Assembly (NCBI GenBank): GCA_963691655.1
Contig: OY829326.1
Span: 111,697,388-111,761,387 of the forward strand
Origin: Toxonevra muliebris
Taxonomy: Eukaryota; Arthropoda; Insecta; Diptera; Pallopteridae
DNA: 64,000 bases
Direction of reading: 5' to 3'
The notes beneath the pieces are model-generated. The model was not told the DNA's origin. It was given only the letters and a program-made list of their open reading frames with translations, and did no database searches. The translations under genes were made by a program, and so were the position numbers. This document shows, in pieces, positions 1-11,270 of this stretch (positions within the stretch are counted from its first letter, which is position 1; each line of letters begins with the position of its first letter).

Positions 1-723
1 ATTATACAATATTTATTAAGCGGCATACTTTCAGGCTGATATGAAAGTTTAACAGGCACTACATCAGTTTCGTTTTAAATCAAGCAAGTATTTTCATACC
101 TACTAAAATTCACAATTACAAATTTTTACCACAATCTGTATAGGGTTAGGAATCTTTATGAGTTCTATGACACCAGGAGAAATTATTTTATACTTTTTTG
201 ACCGTTTTAAAAACGTAGTATATTAAAAACTTTTTGATGTGTAAACATTTTAGCTCACGGTATGGGCAAAATTTCAAATGTGTAAAATGTAAGAATAACG
301 GTAATGTAAGATGTAAGATAACTGTAACGTCCAGTTCCCCTCTCGCTCACACTACTGCGCGGCATGACTGTGCTACTCTAAGAAACAAAGAGAAGAGAAG
401 AGAGAGAGAAATTAAAATATGAGCGGAGTTTGTTTGTTTGTGTTTCGATCAATTTACTCACACATATATGTACATACGAAAACAAAATGTGTGTGTACAT
501 TTATTCGTGGCAGAACAAGCAGAGAAGTCGCCGTAGCAAACACAAGCGTTTGATAAATTTTGCATTCTGTTAGTTAGATTGCATTAAAACTAAAAATTTT
601 TATAAAATATAAAAACAATACAAAATGATAAGTATTAAAGAATCTAGGTTTCAATAAATGTATAAACAAAATGTAGTGATAATGACAGCAAACCACGGAA
701 TTATAAAAATTTTGCTTTATACA

Positions 724-938
724 TTAACCTTAGAAAGGCAACATTTTTTTTTATCTATGTAAATAGCAAAAATGTTAAACAGAAAAAATCAAACTTATAT
801 ATTATAAAATCACTTATTTACTTCAATAAAAATACATTGTTTCTTATTTTTATTAAATGCAGTTAAGGCAACTCTCTGCGCGGTGCTTTTAAGAAGTAGT
901 GGGGTGACTGGTCACCCCTGATGCCTTTCTAAGGTTAA
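724..938. mobile_element. piggyBac-like MITE nested in copy A
   Basis: A perfect 17-bp inverted repeat: TTAACCTTAGAAAGGCA at 724-740 and its reverse complement at 922-938. The outermost four bases are TTAA on both sides, which is the piggyBac target site, and the CC(C/T)TAGAAAG terminus resembles known piggyBac ends. The interior is AT-rich and non-coding. The same insertion is present in copy B (54111-54332), so it predates the split of the two copies. Confidence 0.65.
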
Positions 939-956
939 ATGCGGAAAGCACTTATA

Positions 957-1030
957 GTCGCCTGAGAATTGATTTGGCGTATGTGTGTACAAATTCATAT
1001 ACCTATACTCCAAATCAATTCTCAGGCGAC
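957..1030. repeat. Perfect 21-bp-arm hairpin
   Basis: Arms 957-977 and 1010-1030 are exact reverse complements (left arm begins GTCGCCTGAG), with a 32-base spacer. The counterpart in copy B (arms 54351-54376 and 54399-54424) extends the pairing to about 26 bp with one mismatch. It may be the end-to-end remains of another small element or a structural part of the host element. Confidence 0.7.
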
Positions 1031-1192
1031 GTTATGTAAAATCAAATCACAAATCACATCTAATAAAATTTCAAATCGACAGGAAGAAAAATTTAAAGCG
1101 CGGAAAAAATAATGCAATTACAGCTGCGTATATGCGAGCATATCGTGCCCGAAGCATTGAGTAAAAGTAAAATAATGCAACTACAACATATC

Positions 1193-1307
1193 AGCCCTAT
1201 TCATGACTTGGTGCAATTGCAAAATATTTCTGCTATCACAACAACAAATATATGCGATATGGAGTAAAAATTTGCAAGACCATTTGCAATTTATGGTGAA
1301 TTGGGCT
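1193..1307. mobile_element. Decayed MITE related to 3573-3721
   Basis: Starts AGCCCTATTC and ends in a mutated GGGCT, with the same interior (TGCAATTGCAAAATATTTC, ACAACAACAAATATATGCG) as the better preserved copy at 3573-3721. A third, more deleted version is in copy B at about 54570-54665. Confidence 0.55.
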
Positions 1308-1510
1308 ATTATATATAAAAGATAATGATATCTAATAAATTTTTAAGTTTATAAAAGAATTGTTTCAATTTGAATTATCTACCTAAGCATATAGATTATA
1401 CATAAAATCCCTATATGTGCCTATACATATGTGAGCTTATGTATATGGCATTCAGTTGGCTTAACTGTTTACACATCAAATATCTTGCACGCATCCATTT
1501 TTTTTATTTA

Positions 1511-3394
1511 AATTTTTAATGTGTATTTATTATTAAGTCTACTAGAACTTTGTAAAAATATAGAAACAACAGGCATATAATATATTCATAAATAAAGAAA
1601 TTCTGAAACACATATAAATATGCATAAATTCGAATACATTTGTTTATATTTTATTGTAACTATCTTATAAATTAATTTTGTATCTCGGTTAATCTCCTTT
1701 ATTTAGAAAATATAGTGAAATGTGGGGTAATGCAAGACGTGGAGTATAACATTTTTCTTACTAAACTTTGGCAAATGTCCAAAAAAAAAAATACTGGCAG
1801 CTGTTGTTTCCAATATCATCTCATTTTTCATTAGTAAGGTTGGACTTTTGTAGACTTTAAGTGTGTTCTTTGATACTTTATGCATTAATTTAAAGATTTA
1901 AAATACCCAATCAATTTACTTATTTAATTTATTAACGAAACATATAAATTTAATTCATTTTGCCTTTTAAGTTTTATGAGCGCTTACTACTGCTTGTGCT
2001 GTAGAAATCATGTAGTTGCTGTAATAACCCAAAACATTGTTATTGCTATTATTAGCCTAAGAAAAAGTCGAAAACACGAGCAAGCAAATGATGCAATATG
2101 GTTGCTGTAATCACAGAACACATGAGTCGGCACTGTGAGAGCCGACGTCATGGGTTGAGTTTTTTTCATATAATCGTATAGGGATCGGTCTCATACAAAT
2201 GAACAGAGCCAGAGGTATTAATGTCGGCTTTCTCAGTATCGTCTCATAATCTTTATTATTGTAATTAGTTGAGTTTAATATTTGATCCAGGGATTGTGTT
2301 CACTACATTAAAAAAAAACTACCTGGTTAGTACAGAAAAATAATTACTATTTTTATATATATATGTATCTACCTTTTTAGACAACTAAAAAAAATTAAAT
2401 TGAAATCCGCAAAAAATTTGAAAACTAAATTTCATGCTTAAAAATACTACAAGTTTTAATAATGTTATTATAATGGTGACAAGAAGTGTAAATAAAATCA
2501 AGTTAACAATGGAGCCGTTGAGAGCAAAAGTGGTGTAAGACAACTTTTTTTATTATTTGGATTTTCAATTTTCATTTTAATTTTGACCTCATTGGGAAAA
2601 TAACTTCTACAAAAAATTTCAAAAAATCTGATTTTGACTTACACCAATTTTGCACGCAAGTGTTGAGTTAAAAAAGACATAAAATAGAAAATCTCTCAGC
2701 AGCGTAATTCTACATCCATTTCAACGCTCCACATTGATTCGTCACATAGATTTTATAGATCATATTCCAACTAAAAAAATTCCAAAAAAAAACTTGACGA
2801 AAAACTAATTAGTGTGAATGCAAGAACAAGAAAATTTCAAATTTTTTATGTTACTTTTATCAAGATTTGAAAACCTAAAAATTCTGCATTGTTTCTAAAG
2901 TTTAGTATTTTTGAAAATACGAAAACTGAAAATTGACGAATTTCGGGAGAGAAAATCTAGAAAATGTGTAAAAATATGTTGTTGGATTTTTTTTCACAAT
3001 TTTAGAAAACACTTTTCTTTATCGGAATATGCAAAAAAATTGCCTGCTCTCTATCACTTTCAGAAAATAATTCAATTTGAAAATAGGTCTGAACTTGATT
3101 TTTTCGATTAAAATTGGAATTAGAATTTTTTTGTTAACCCTAAAAGTATGCAATCATGCTGAAAAATGACTAAAATCATTATGTTACTTTCATTCAAACA
3201 TTAAAGGATTTCAATAAAAATTGTTTAACCTTCCAAAAATACCAATATCAACGTAACTAAATAAAATAAATTTCTTGACTGTTCATTCTCCCATTATAGC
3301 TTGCCAAATATGGCAAAATTTTTAACTTTAAGCTTTGTTTGGGGAAACCAAAATAGGCTATTTAAAACTGACTTCACACATAAGATTTGAGTAT
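1511..3394. other. AT-rich intergenic or intronic sequence
   Basis: I see no gene, TIR or tandem array here. The short ORFs have low-complexity, K/I/F/N-rich translations typical of chance reading frames in AT-rich DNA. Confidence 0.6.
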
Positions 3395-3446
3395 AGCAAC
3401 CCAAAATTTCATAGCACCCAAAATTTCATAGCACCCAAAATTTCAT
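3395..3446. repeat. 17-bp tandem repeat, 3 copies
   Basis: AGCACCCAAAATTTCAT is repeated at 3413-3429 and 3430-3446, preceded by an 18-base variant with one extra A at 3395-3412. Short local duplication, no function visible. Confidence 0.85.
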
Positions 3447-3572
3447 CAAAATCAAAGCGATCCTTCTAATTTCCTACCGTCGTTGTATAAGATCAAACCA
3501 CTGTGCACCCTCGTCAAAACTGTATGTTGTTTCCTTTCTTTTTTTAAGCTTTAGCAAGAGCTTATAAAAATA

Positions 3573-3721
3573 AGCCCTATTCCCGATTTGGTGCAAATGA
3601 TTTTGCATCATTGCAATTGTAAAATATTTCTGCTATTACAACAACAAATATATGCGATATGCAATAAAAATTTGCATTTGCAATGATGCAAGACCATTTG
3701 CACCAATTCGTGAATAGGGCT
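3573..3721. mobile_element. 149-bp MITE with AGCCCTATTC termini
   Basis: Left end AGCCCTATTC (3573-3582) and right end GAATAGGGCT (3712-3721) are perfect inverted repeats. The pairing continues imperfectly inward (GATTTGGTGCAAATG against CATTTGCACCAATTC), so the element can fold nearly end to end. Related copies sit inside both 1.25-kb elements. Flanking TAA/TAT would fit a 3-bp target duplication of Harbinger type, but they do not match exactly. Confidence 0.65.
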
Positions 3722-5455
3722 ATTGTGTTTCTGACAAACTATTCGCTGATTTATAAGGTAAATATATGTAAGACGTTTTTTACAATTCAATTGAAAAATT
3801 CAATTGAATGCAACAAATCCGAGCGATTGTATCATTTGAAGTGTGTTAACATGGAAAACCGCTTCTTCTTTGATGTTTCCCGCGACTATTTTCTAAACTT
3901 TATATTCTTAAATAACTATCAAGATATCTTTCAGAAGCCTACAAATTGATTTAAGTTGATTTTTATGCCATTTAGTAGACTTTTTAAAAAGTCCAAAAAT
4001 TACCATGTTAAAAATATGGAATCTTATTTCAAAAAATCGATATTCTCTACAGAATATAACAATAAACTGTATAAAAATTCAATATTTTGACATTTTTATG
4101 GATCCAGACAAAAACGTGTCCTACCTTACCCCATCTTACCCTATGAAGTAAGCAATTAAATAAAATAAAACCAAATGTTTTTGTCAAATTTTTGGAATTT
4201 TCTTTTATTGCATATGAATAATTTTAATTCAAGAAGAATTTTATTTTGAATTAAACAAAAATAACTTGCAACTTGAATAAATTTCTTTGCTTTTTATTTA
4301 CAGAGCAGCAAAAACATTGCAAGCTCCTTTTGTCAACTAGATTGAAACACTTGCATCAAGTAACATTTAATCAGAAATAAGTTTAAGAGGATTTTCACTT
4401 AACTTGACACAATTTAATTTAATTTGTATTTGCAAAGTAACACATATTTTAAACATAAATATCTGTTTAATGACTTGAATAAATAAACATTATTATGGCA
4501 TCCATAAAGTTCAAAGTACTCGACAAAAAAGAATATTATGCTTATATAATAAATTATATTTGAATAGCATTATTTAATATAAAGCATAAAAAATATAATA
4601 AATAACAAGTTTTTGTAAACGTATAGGTAATAAAAAGTTATTTATACTTATTATTTATTAGATTCTTAGAAAATGTTTACTTTAATTTTAACATTAGACA
4701 GCAAAAATAATAAAAAAAAATAAAACTTTAATTAGTAAAAATGTTGGGAATCCCAACTTAAAACACAACAATTTTGTTAAAGCATGAAATTAAGTTCACA
4801 AAGCGAGCACACACTCACAGAAGCACAAGTTTCGCAATTTCCTTTTATGCTTTTTCCAATCAATAAATTGGACATTGGCCAAAAATAAAGAAGTTTATTT
4901 ATTTTTTTGTTTATACTGATGGCTGTGGGTGCATTGTTCCTCTTTAACACTCAATTGCACACAACATAAGTGGTACATACACATTTATATGTATATGTAT
5001 AGTAAAGGATGAAATGAAAAATCTTGTTTTATTTGCTTATTGTCTGAAGTAGAGTTTGGTAGACTATTTCTGAAATTGGTTTAATATACTGCGAAACTAT
5101 GACCGACGAAAATGGTTTGCTATTTAATTCAATTTTTTCATATTGATTGCAGCTTTTGCCAGGCAGTAGGTTGTTCATTTCAGGACACCAGATCGTTGGT
5201 GAAAATGAAGTGATCAACTTTATAATTTGGTATTATTATTAGTTAGTGAGAAAAATGCAGTGGTTAGGCAGTGTGATTTGAAAAATCTTTTCTTCCAAGC
5301 ACTGCTATTTGGGTGAAGACTATAACATTTTTTGTAGAATAAGGTGTGATTATTCTTACGATACTAGTTCAAACGGTCTGGTCTCAGTCTGCAACTGCCA
5401 TTCCATTTTATTAAAAAAATATATACATAGTCGTGATATATATATATATACTGTA
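3722..5455. other. AT-rich sequence without recognised features
   Basis: No coding region, repeat array or element end is recognisable. Includes a short (TA)n run near 5438-5452. Confidence 0.55.
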
Positions 5456-6715
5456 CATATGTATATTAGATTGCCCATCTGTGCAAAGTTCGATGTTTTC
5501 CTGCTCCTAGTGGATTATCTGAAAGATTATATGAGAAAAATAAGATTTTGAAAAGAATATAGAGGAAAATAGCCAGTCGGTTTTGAATCAAAGACTAAAA
5601 AACGGGCTTTGAAAAGGTAAATAGCTTTAATCGTTGATAACTTCTTAAATATTGAATTTTGAGTAACTGTTCGTAACACACTTTAGAAAGTTTTGGTCTA
5701 CGAGTGAAATTTAACCATGTTTTGATCGAAAAGCTGTCAATTTTGTACAAAATTTCTATGGGAAAATTCTTTAAACAAATTTTTTTCAATTTTTTGGAGG
5801 TGATATTTTTTGTTTAAAACTCTATATTATAGAGAATTAAATAAGAATGGATTTAAAAAAAAAGTTTTTGAAAAATGTTTTTTTTTAAGAAAAATATACA
5901 TCAAATTCGTATCTGTTGAACTAAAGGAATTTCTTAAAAGCCCCTGAAGACCCATTTTTTCGACTTCAGGCCCATATTGTGCGAGAACTAGATGTGATGG
6001 AGAAAAACTGAGTACGGAGTCGTGATCAGCAGCCCTAAGCTACTATGAAACCGTTCGAAAATCTTGCGCATAAAATTTTTGTTGCATTGAGTAATCAATT
6101 ACGATTTATAAGAGGTTAAACAGACCTTGTACTGAAAAAAATACGATATAGCGACGATATAGGGGCCAAAATGTATGGAATTTTTGCGAATTAAAGCGAT
6201 TTTTGCCAACATTTTGTTGCAAATTATTGAGATTTCTGAATTAACGGGGTAGGAATTATCGCGATTCTACTGTATACTGTCTACCTATAAATAAACTCAA
6301 AATTAAAAAAAAATTCAAAAAATCTATTTTTTTTTTAACTTTGAGACGGTCTATTTTTCCCATGGAAATTTTGTACAAAATTGACAGTTTTTCGATCAAA
6401 ACATGATTAAATTTCACTCGTAGATCAAAACTTTCTAAGAACGAAATCTTGCCCTAGGTATTCTTAAAAAAAGTGTGTTAGAACATTTACTCAAAATTCA
6501 ACATTTTAGAAGTTATCAACGATTAAAGCTATTTACCTTTTCAAAGCCCGTTTTTGAGACTTTGATTCAAAACCGACTGGCTATTTTCCACTAGAGACCT
6601 CTATATTTTTTTCAAAATCTTATTTTTCTCATATAATCTTTCAGATAATCCACTAGGAGCAGGAAAAAACCGAACTTTGCACATTTCATATATCTTGTAG
6701 GCAAGCTAATGTATA
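5456..6715. repeat. Large foldback: two ~320-bp inverted arms
   Basis: The left arm (about 5461-5775) and right arm (about 6355-6700) are imperfect reverse complements. Matching blocks include GAAAATTTTGTACAAAATTG near the inner ends, AACGGGCTTTGAAAAGGTAA and GCACAAAGTTCG-type sequence near the outer ends. The roughly 580-bp spacer is AT-rich and non-coding. The structure is a foldback or palindromic transposon derivative; no target duplication or transposase is visible. Confidence 0.8.
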
Positions 6716-7157
6716 TGGACCCTATCAGTTATTTAAATATTTCTCATTTAATTCAATTTGCACATATATATTTATAAATTTTATTTCATGCGTTAATGAA
6801 CAGAATTTAAAAAACATCAAAAATAAAAATAATATATTTCAAAGTGTGTAGAAATGCATTTCAAATAATATTTTAATATATTTGTATAACCTGAGGTTAT
6901 GAAAATATTTACCAGATTCATATTAGCGTTGAAAATTGAAAATATATTTTTATAACAAATAAATTGTTGATATAGTTAGCTTTTGTGTGAAAATAAATGT
7001 TAATGCAATGCGGGCATCAATATAAATTTGCATGAATATGCATCAAATCACATTAACTTACCTTAAATGCTAATAAAAAGACGCTAATATGTGTGCAATT
7101 ATACAAGCACACGTACGTTTGTATGTATGCATGAATGTTTTTATATATTTTAGAAAC
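6716..7157. other. AT-rich spacer
   Basis: Nothing recognisable between the foldback and the next TIR element. Confidence 0.5.
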
Positions 7158-7914
7158 ATCCCAATATACATTATTGTTCGATATCAACTTGAGGTAGATT
7201 TGAGGTCAAATACCTTTCTCAAATCTCCAACGTTAATTCTCAAATGCACCTCAATAGTCCGATTATAGTCTTCTCAACTTAAAAGTCACATTTTTTATAT
7301 GGTGATTTTCTTAGTTATCAAATTGAGAAATTTATGATTCTCAACTTATTATCAAAGGAATTTCTCCAACCTGTCAAACCTCACTTTTCACTTTTTTGCT
7401 CTTGCGCATCCCACAAATTTAATTAAAATTATACAAAATATACATTATATAAAGAATATATTTCCCTTTAATTCATTTTTACCTTACTTTTATTTTGAAT
7501 TTTTTCACTTTCACTCAGTTTTTTTTATTTATTTTTCACAATTGAATTGAATTTACAGAAAATGTTTTCCACAAATTAAAATTCTGTGAGAATCTGTGAG
7601 AAATCAATAGTATAGTATAGAGTATACTTATAAAATATTGTAAATAATATCTCAAATTTAACTCAAATTGTATTCAAGTTGATATCAAGCGTTGGAAAAA
7701 ATGTTTGGTTTCAAGTGGAGAAAAGTGTTTGATATCCAATTGAGAGTTAGAATATTTTTCAAACATTGAAAAAAACAACAACAACAACAAACAACTTCAA
7801 AGTAAACAAGGAGAAAAATGTTTGAACTTAAATTGAGAATTACATTGGAAATCAATTTGAGAACTAAGCTTTTCTCCAACATTGGAGAAATAATTTTTCA
7901 ATGCATATTGGGAT
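7158..7914. mobile_element. ~757-bp non-autonomous TIR element
   Basis: Ends are ATCCCAATATACATT (7158-7172) and AATGCATATTGGGAT (7900-7914), reverse complements with one mismatch. The interior is non-coding but organised: CTCAAATT / AATTTGAGAA-type blocks recur in both orientations, especially 7190-7400 and 7660-7890. No target duplication is evident, so the superfamily is undecided. Confidence 0.6.
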
Positions 7915-8588
7915 ATTTCAAACATACTTACTACATTGATGGTCCAGTATAACGAATGCCGACATAGCGAATATTCCATATAGCGAACATTTTTTCAGCT
8001 GCATTTATGACTCTAAATAACGAAAATTTCAAAAATTAGGTGTTCTATATGAGTCCATACATATCAAGGTCGCCTAAGTCCACCGTAAGACAATTCTGGG
8101 AAAATCAGATTCCTACTTTTCTAGCAGTCTTTGTGATGCAGATGTTGCAAATCTACAAAAATATTTAGAAAAAAGTTATTGGGAACATTTCGCGAAGAAA
8201 AAACAATGATAAGCTAAGTTAAATTTGAAATAAACTAGTTCTTATATTCGACTTAGGCAGTTTTAATATAATTAAAGAAAAAGTTTCCGGACTTAAGTGA
8301 TTTTGATGAAAATTTACAAAATAAAATTTTTATAAATACTGAAAACTGTCAAGTCTCTGCAGAAATATCAGTAATGTTTTCGATATAAAGTACGAGCCTG
8401 AACATTTGGTTATACGTGGCAACCACTGTGTTTAAAAATTACAGTGGAAATAAAAATCACTCATCCGCCCCAGTGACTTGTAAGAAATTTCTTGTTAGTT
8501 TTTTAATGAATTCATATATACGTTTATTTAAATCTTGACAAAATGAATGAAAATGTATTGTAGAATTCTACTACTACTACTAATAGGG
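7915..8588. other. Possible pogo/Tigger-like remnant, left part
   Basis: CAGTATAACGAA at about 7946 resembles the CAGTATAA start of pogo-type termini. A candidate opposite end, read on the minus strand as CAGCTGAACCTC, sits at about 9474-9485 next to TA. If real, the 8589-9364 element is nested inside. The two ends are not good inverted repeats of each other and no transposase motif is convincing, so this is weak. Confidence 0.2.
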
Positions 8589-9364
8589 TAGGGTAGCCAG
8601 ATTTTTGAACCGCGAAATCAGTAAATTAGACGTTGGAAAGCAGTGTAAATCAGTAAAAATCAGTACAGCTTTTATGCTTTTATTATATATAGTAATTTCA
8701 ATATAAACGTCCGGAAACTTTTTGTCCGATTTTGTGTGTTCGTTTTATATTTTTCTTCGTTAGTAGACAATGTTGATTACGTACCATTTTCCATATTTAG
8801 AGAATTGTGAGAGCTAACGACAATAATCAAATTCAGTTAGTAACAAATTTCTTTTACTAATTTAAAAACTTACGTTAATCGACTCTTCTTCAAGCAAATC
8901 TGGCAAGGCATAACAGCATAAGTATGTTTTTGGAATTTTACAGGAGAGCACTTCAATGATTCAAATGCTAATAGTAATCAATTTGAGTTGTGCAATTTTT
9001 CCTTTAATATCTCATAAACCACTGAACCGGTATTCATAAAATTTTAACACAATATGAAATCGGAAATGAAGATTTCAATTATGATAATAACTCGAATTCG
9101 GCAAAACTCTAGATGTGTTGTTATGTCTTGTGACCACAGAGATATTGCTTTTCTGCTCTCGATAGCAGTAACATGTACATATTTCATTTTGTCAACAATC
9201 AGAAAAAAAAGCAAACAGCGTGAGACTGTCTGCAAAAACTATTTTAATACCATTAAGAATTTGAAAAAATCAGTACAAAATCCAAAAATCAGTACTTTTT
9301 CGTACTGATTTCGAGATTTCAAAAAATCTGTATTTATTCAGTATCAGTACGTCTGGCTACCCTA
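8589..9364. mobile_element. ~776-bp TIR element (TAGGGTAGCCAGA ends)
   Basis: TAGGGTAGCCAGA (8589-8601) is exactly matched in inverse by TCTGGCTACCCTA (9352-9364). If the element is taken to begin at GGGTAGCC, it is flanked by TA on both sides; no 8-bp duplication is present. CAGTA and AATCAGTA motifs cluster just inside both ends. The internal block 8909-9088 is shared with the hAT element at 19466-20185. No transposase is encoded. Confidence 0.65.
8909..9088 (+). repeat. Dispersed ~180-bp block, copy 1
   Basis: Begins CATAACAGCATAAGT and ends near GAAGATTTCAATTATGAT. It aligns almost collinearly with 19580-19760, which lies inside a different TIR element. No ORF is conserved between the copies. 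Confidence 0.75.
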
Positions 9365-9784
9365 GAGTCTACCTCAATATTACCGAATAATAATACTTGA
9401 CATTGGCCTAATCTGATATCCACGTCATTTAAAAATTTAAGAAAATAAAAGGTCTATTGAATTAACGAGGAGAGGTTCAGCTGTAGACATTACTCAAGAG
9501 CAATCTGTAGAAATTTGCCAGCGTAGTATATGGGCAAATATACTAAGTGCTACTCTACTTAATATAAATTCATCTGACATTTGAAAAAACTATAATTAAT
9601 TTATTTATTTAATTTAATTACTTGACTGAATGTTTTACAAATAGTATTTACTGTAAGTGTTAAAATGTTACAATATGGTATCTTTGTAATAATTATAGTT
9701 TTTTAAAAAATATGTAAATTTTCTCAAAAAACAGATAAATAAATAAAAATCCTCTAAAGAAGGCCTAAAATTTGCGCCGAAACG
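9365..9784. other. AT-rich spacer
   Basis: No supported feature apart from the possible pogo-type terminus near 9474-9485 noted for 7915-8588. Confidence 0.45.
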
Positions 9785-10330
9785 TTGGGAAAAAAGTATG
9801 AAATAGTTAAAATTTCGACCAAAAAGCCTGTCATTATAATTTTAGAAAGCGTAAATTATATTATATGCAGATTGCTGAACAGTGTGATCATACCAACAGC
9901 CCGATCCCAAAATCATGAAGGAAAGAAGTCGCGGAAGTTCACGATTTCTGATGCCCAAGAAAGTTTCTGCATTCATTTAACCACAATCAATGATTACAAA
10001 ACAAAAATTGCGGAACTAAGAGATAAGTACTACGGTTCTTCGCTAACGATCCAACCAGTAATTGTAATTGTCGGAATAGATATTTACAATTTATCAGAGT
10101 TTTTTGTATATTTTGATAATGTTTTATACAAATTCGAGACTTACATTCAATGTGTAAATATTTGCTTCCAAATATTTCACGTCTTGAATTTGAGATATCC
10201 ACAAGCCAGCCAAAATGTATGGCACTTTATTCAAAAAATGTTTTTCTCAATCAATACTAAATATGATATACCTTCTCCTTCAGTAACAATGTTGATGAAT
10301 TATTTCAAGAGCAGCACTTTGAATTATTAA
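9785..10330 (+). CDS. ORF of an element-associated insect family (C-terminal half)
   Basis: Open frame of 181 codons. It opens at a TTG with no ATG in the conserved part, so the start is not supported. The recognisable portion begins around residue 45 (HEGKKSRKF). It continues through a hydrophobic segment around residues 85-105 (IQPVIVIVG), then YKFETYIQCVNICF and YPQASQNVWHFIQ. From memory, similar C-terminal segments occur in multicopy, probably transposon-encoded insect proteins that carry C2H2 fingers at the N-terminus. Here the C2H2 ORF lies 16 bp downstream instead, so the order is reversed relative to what I expect. No function is assigned. It could be an exon of a two-exon gene, or two fragments of tandem copies. 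Confidence 0.45.
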   Translation: MGKKYEIVKISTKKPVIIILESVNYIICRLLNSVIIPTARSQNHEGKKSRKFTISDAQESFCIHLTTINDYKTKIAELRDKYYGSSLTIQPVIVIVGIDIYNLSEFFVYFDNVLYKFETYIQCVNICFQIFHVLNLRYPQASQNVWHFIQKMFFSINTKYDIPSPSVTMLMNYFKSSTLNY

Positions 10331-10346
10331 TTAATACATCATAACA

Positions 10347-10664
10347 ATGGATTTGTTTTGTTTTAAATGCAATGAATCGTATAAATTTGTAAAGGACTTG
10401 TTATATCACTTAAGAAATGACCACTTTAATAAAACGTATGATCGAATGAAATGTGCACAGCCTAAATGTAACCAATTATTTACTAATCTTAAAGCATTTC
10501 GTCATCATTTAATTAATGTTCATTCCAAACAAACTTTAAATTCTGAAATTATTCCACAAAATAAATCATTTGATCCTAGCCTTTCTTTGAGTTTCGGCGA
10601 AAATTCTAATACAAATCAAAATAAAGTGTTCGAATCAGCAACTTGTGACATTAAAAAAAAATAG
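10347..10664 (+). CDS. Small C2H2 zinc-finger ORF (105 aa)
   Basis: ATG-initiated. Residues 5-27 form a C2H2-like finger (CFKCNESY...HLRNDH) and residues 36-59 a second one (C-x4-C...H-x4-H, ending HHLINVH). The remainder is a Ser/Asn-rich tail ending in lysines. The pattern matches the N-terminal fingers of multicopy, element-associated insect proteins recalled from general knowledge. It follows the 181-codon ORF on the same strand and is followed by AATAAA-containing sequence. It may be a truncated gene; whether it is expressed cannot be told. Confidence 0.5.
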   Translation: MDLFCFKCNESYKFVKDLLYHLRNDHFNKTYDRMKCAQPKCNQLFTNLKAFRHHLINVHSKQTLNSEIIPQNKSFDPSLSLSFGENSNTNQNKVFESATCDIKKK

Positions 10665-10849
10665 ATTATTGCATAATAATTATTGCACATAAAATGATAA
10701 ATCATACTTGTGCAAAATATAAGAAAAAATTAAATTTTAAATTAATAAGTTTTTATTTATGTCTCTTTACTTATATATTTACTTATGTATAAATAAAACA
10801 ATAATTTGCTAAATAAAATTTTAATGGCGTTTTTATTTCAAAAAAATAG

Positions 10850-11270
10850 GGGCATTTAGAAAAAATAATTCTTAAAATTATGAAGCTCGTTTCTGCTTAA
10901 ATTAAGAACGATCGAATTTAATTTCAAGCAAATCCGAGCTAAACATTTTTAAGATGGATTTGCTAATTTCAAAGTTATTCAATCTTAACATTTTCAAGCC
11001 AATTCATGCTTATTTTTAGACAAAATAATCTTAAATTTTTTAACATGCATCATCTTAAATTCACTCCAATCGAGTTTAATTTGTGCTTCGATAGTTTAAG
11101 CAATTTCGAGCTTAATTCAAGCAGAATAATGCTTTTTTTTCAGACCATTTTTTTCTTAAAAATATTAAGTACTTTTGTGCTAAAAATAAGAAAATTCGGT
11201 ATTGATGCCAAATCAACTTCGTTTGAAGTTGAATTAAGCTCGGATGGGCTTGATTTTTTTCTCAGTGTAT
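10850..11270. repeat. AAGC/GCTTAAATT-rich degenerate repeat ending in CTCAGTGTA
   Basis: Blocks such as GCTTAAATT, TTCAAGC and AATCCGAGC recur in both orientations over about 400 bp. The right edge (TTTTTTTCTCAGTGTA) resembles the terminus of several short dipteran non-autonomous elements. The left edge cannot be placed. Confidence 0.35.

Larger units (their letters stand above)
233..1510. mobile_element. 1.25-kb TIR element, copy A
   Basis: Non-coding dispersed element. The left end TTGATGTGTAAACA (from 234) is matched in inverted orientation by TGTTTACACATCAA (1466-1479), and the match continues imperfectly inward through AGC. A second copy in the same orientation lies at 53585-54870 and aligns over nearly its whole length. 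Similarity to copy B continues about 25-30 bp beyond the right TIR (to about 1510), so the true right end may lie outside the inverted repeat. No target-site duplication is clear. It contains a nested piggyBac-like MITE, a perfect hairpin and a decayed copy of the 3573-3721 MITE. No transposase ORF is visible, so it is non-autonomous; superfamily unknown. Confidence 0.75.

Noticed and set aside
7946..9485. Intact pogo transposon
   Set aside because: Candidate ends do not pair well and no transposase motif could be read; kept only as a weak note.
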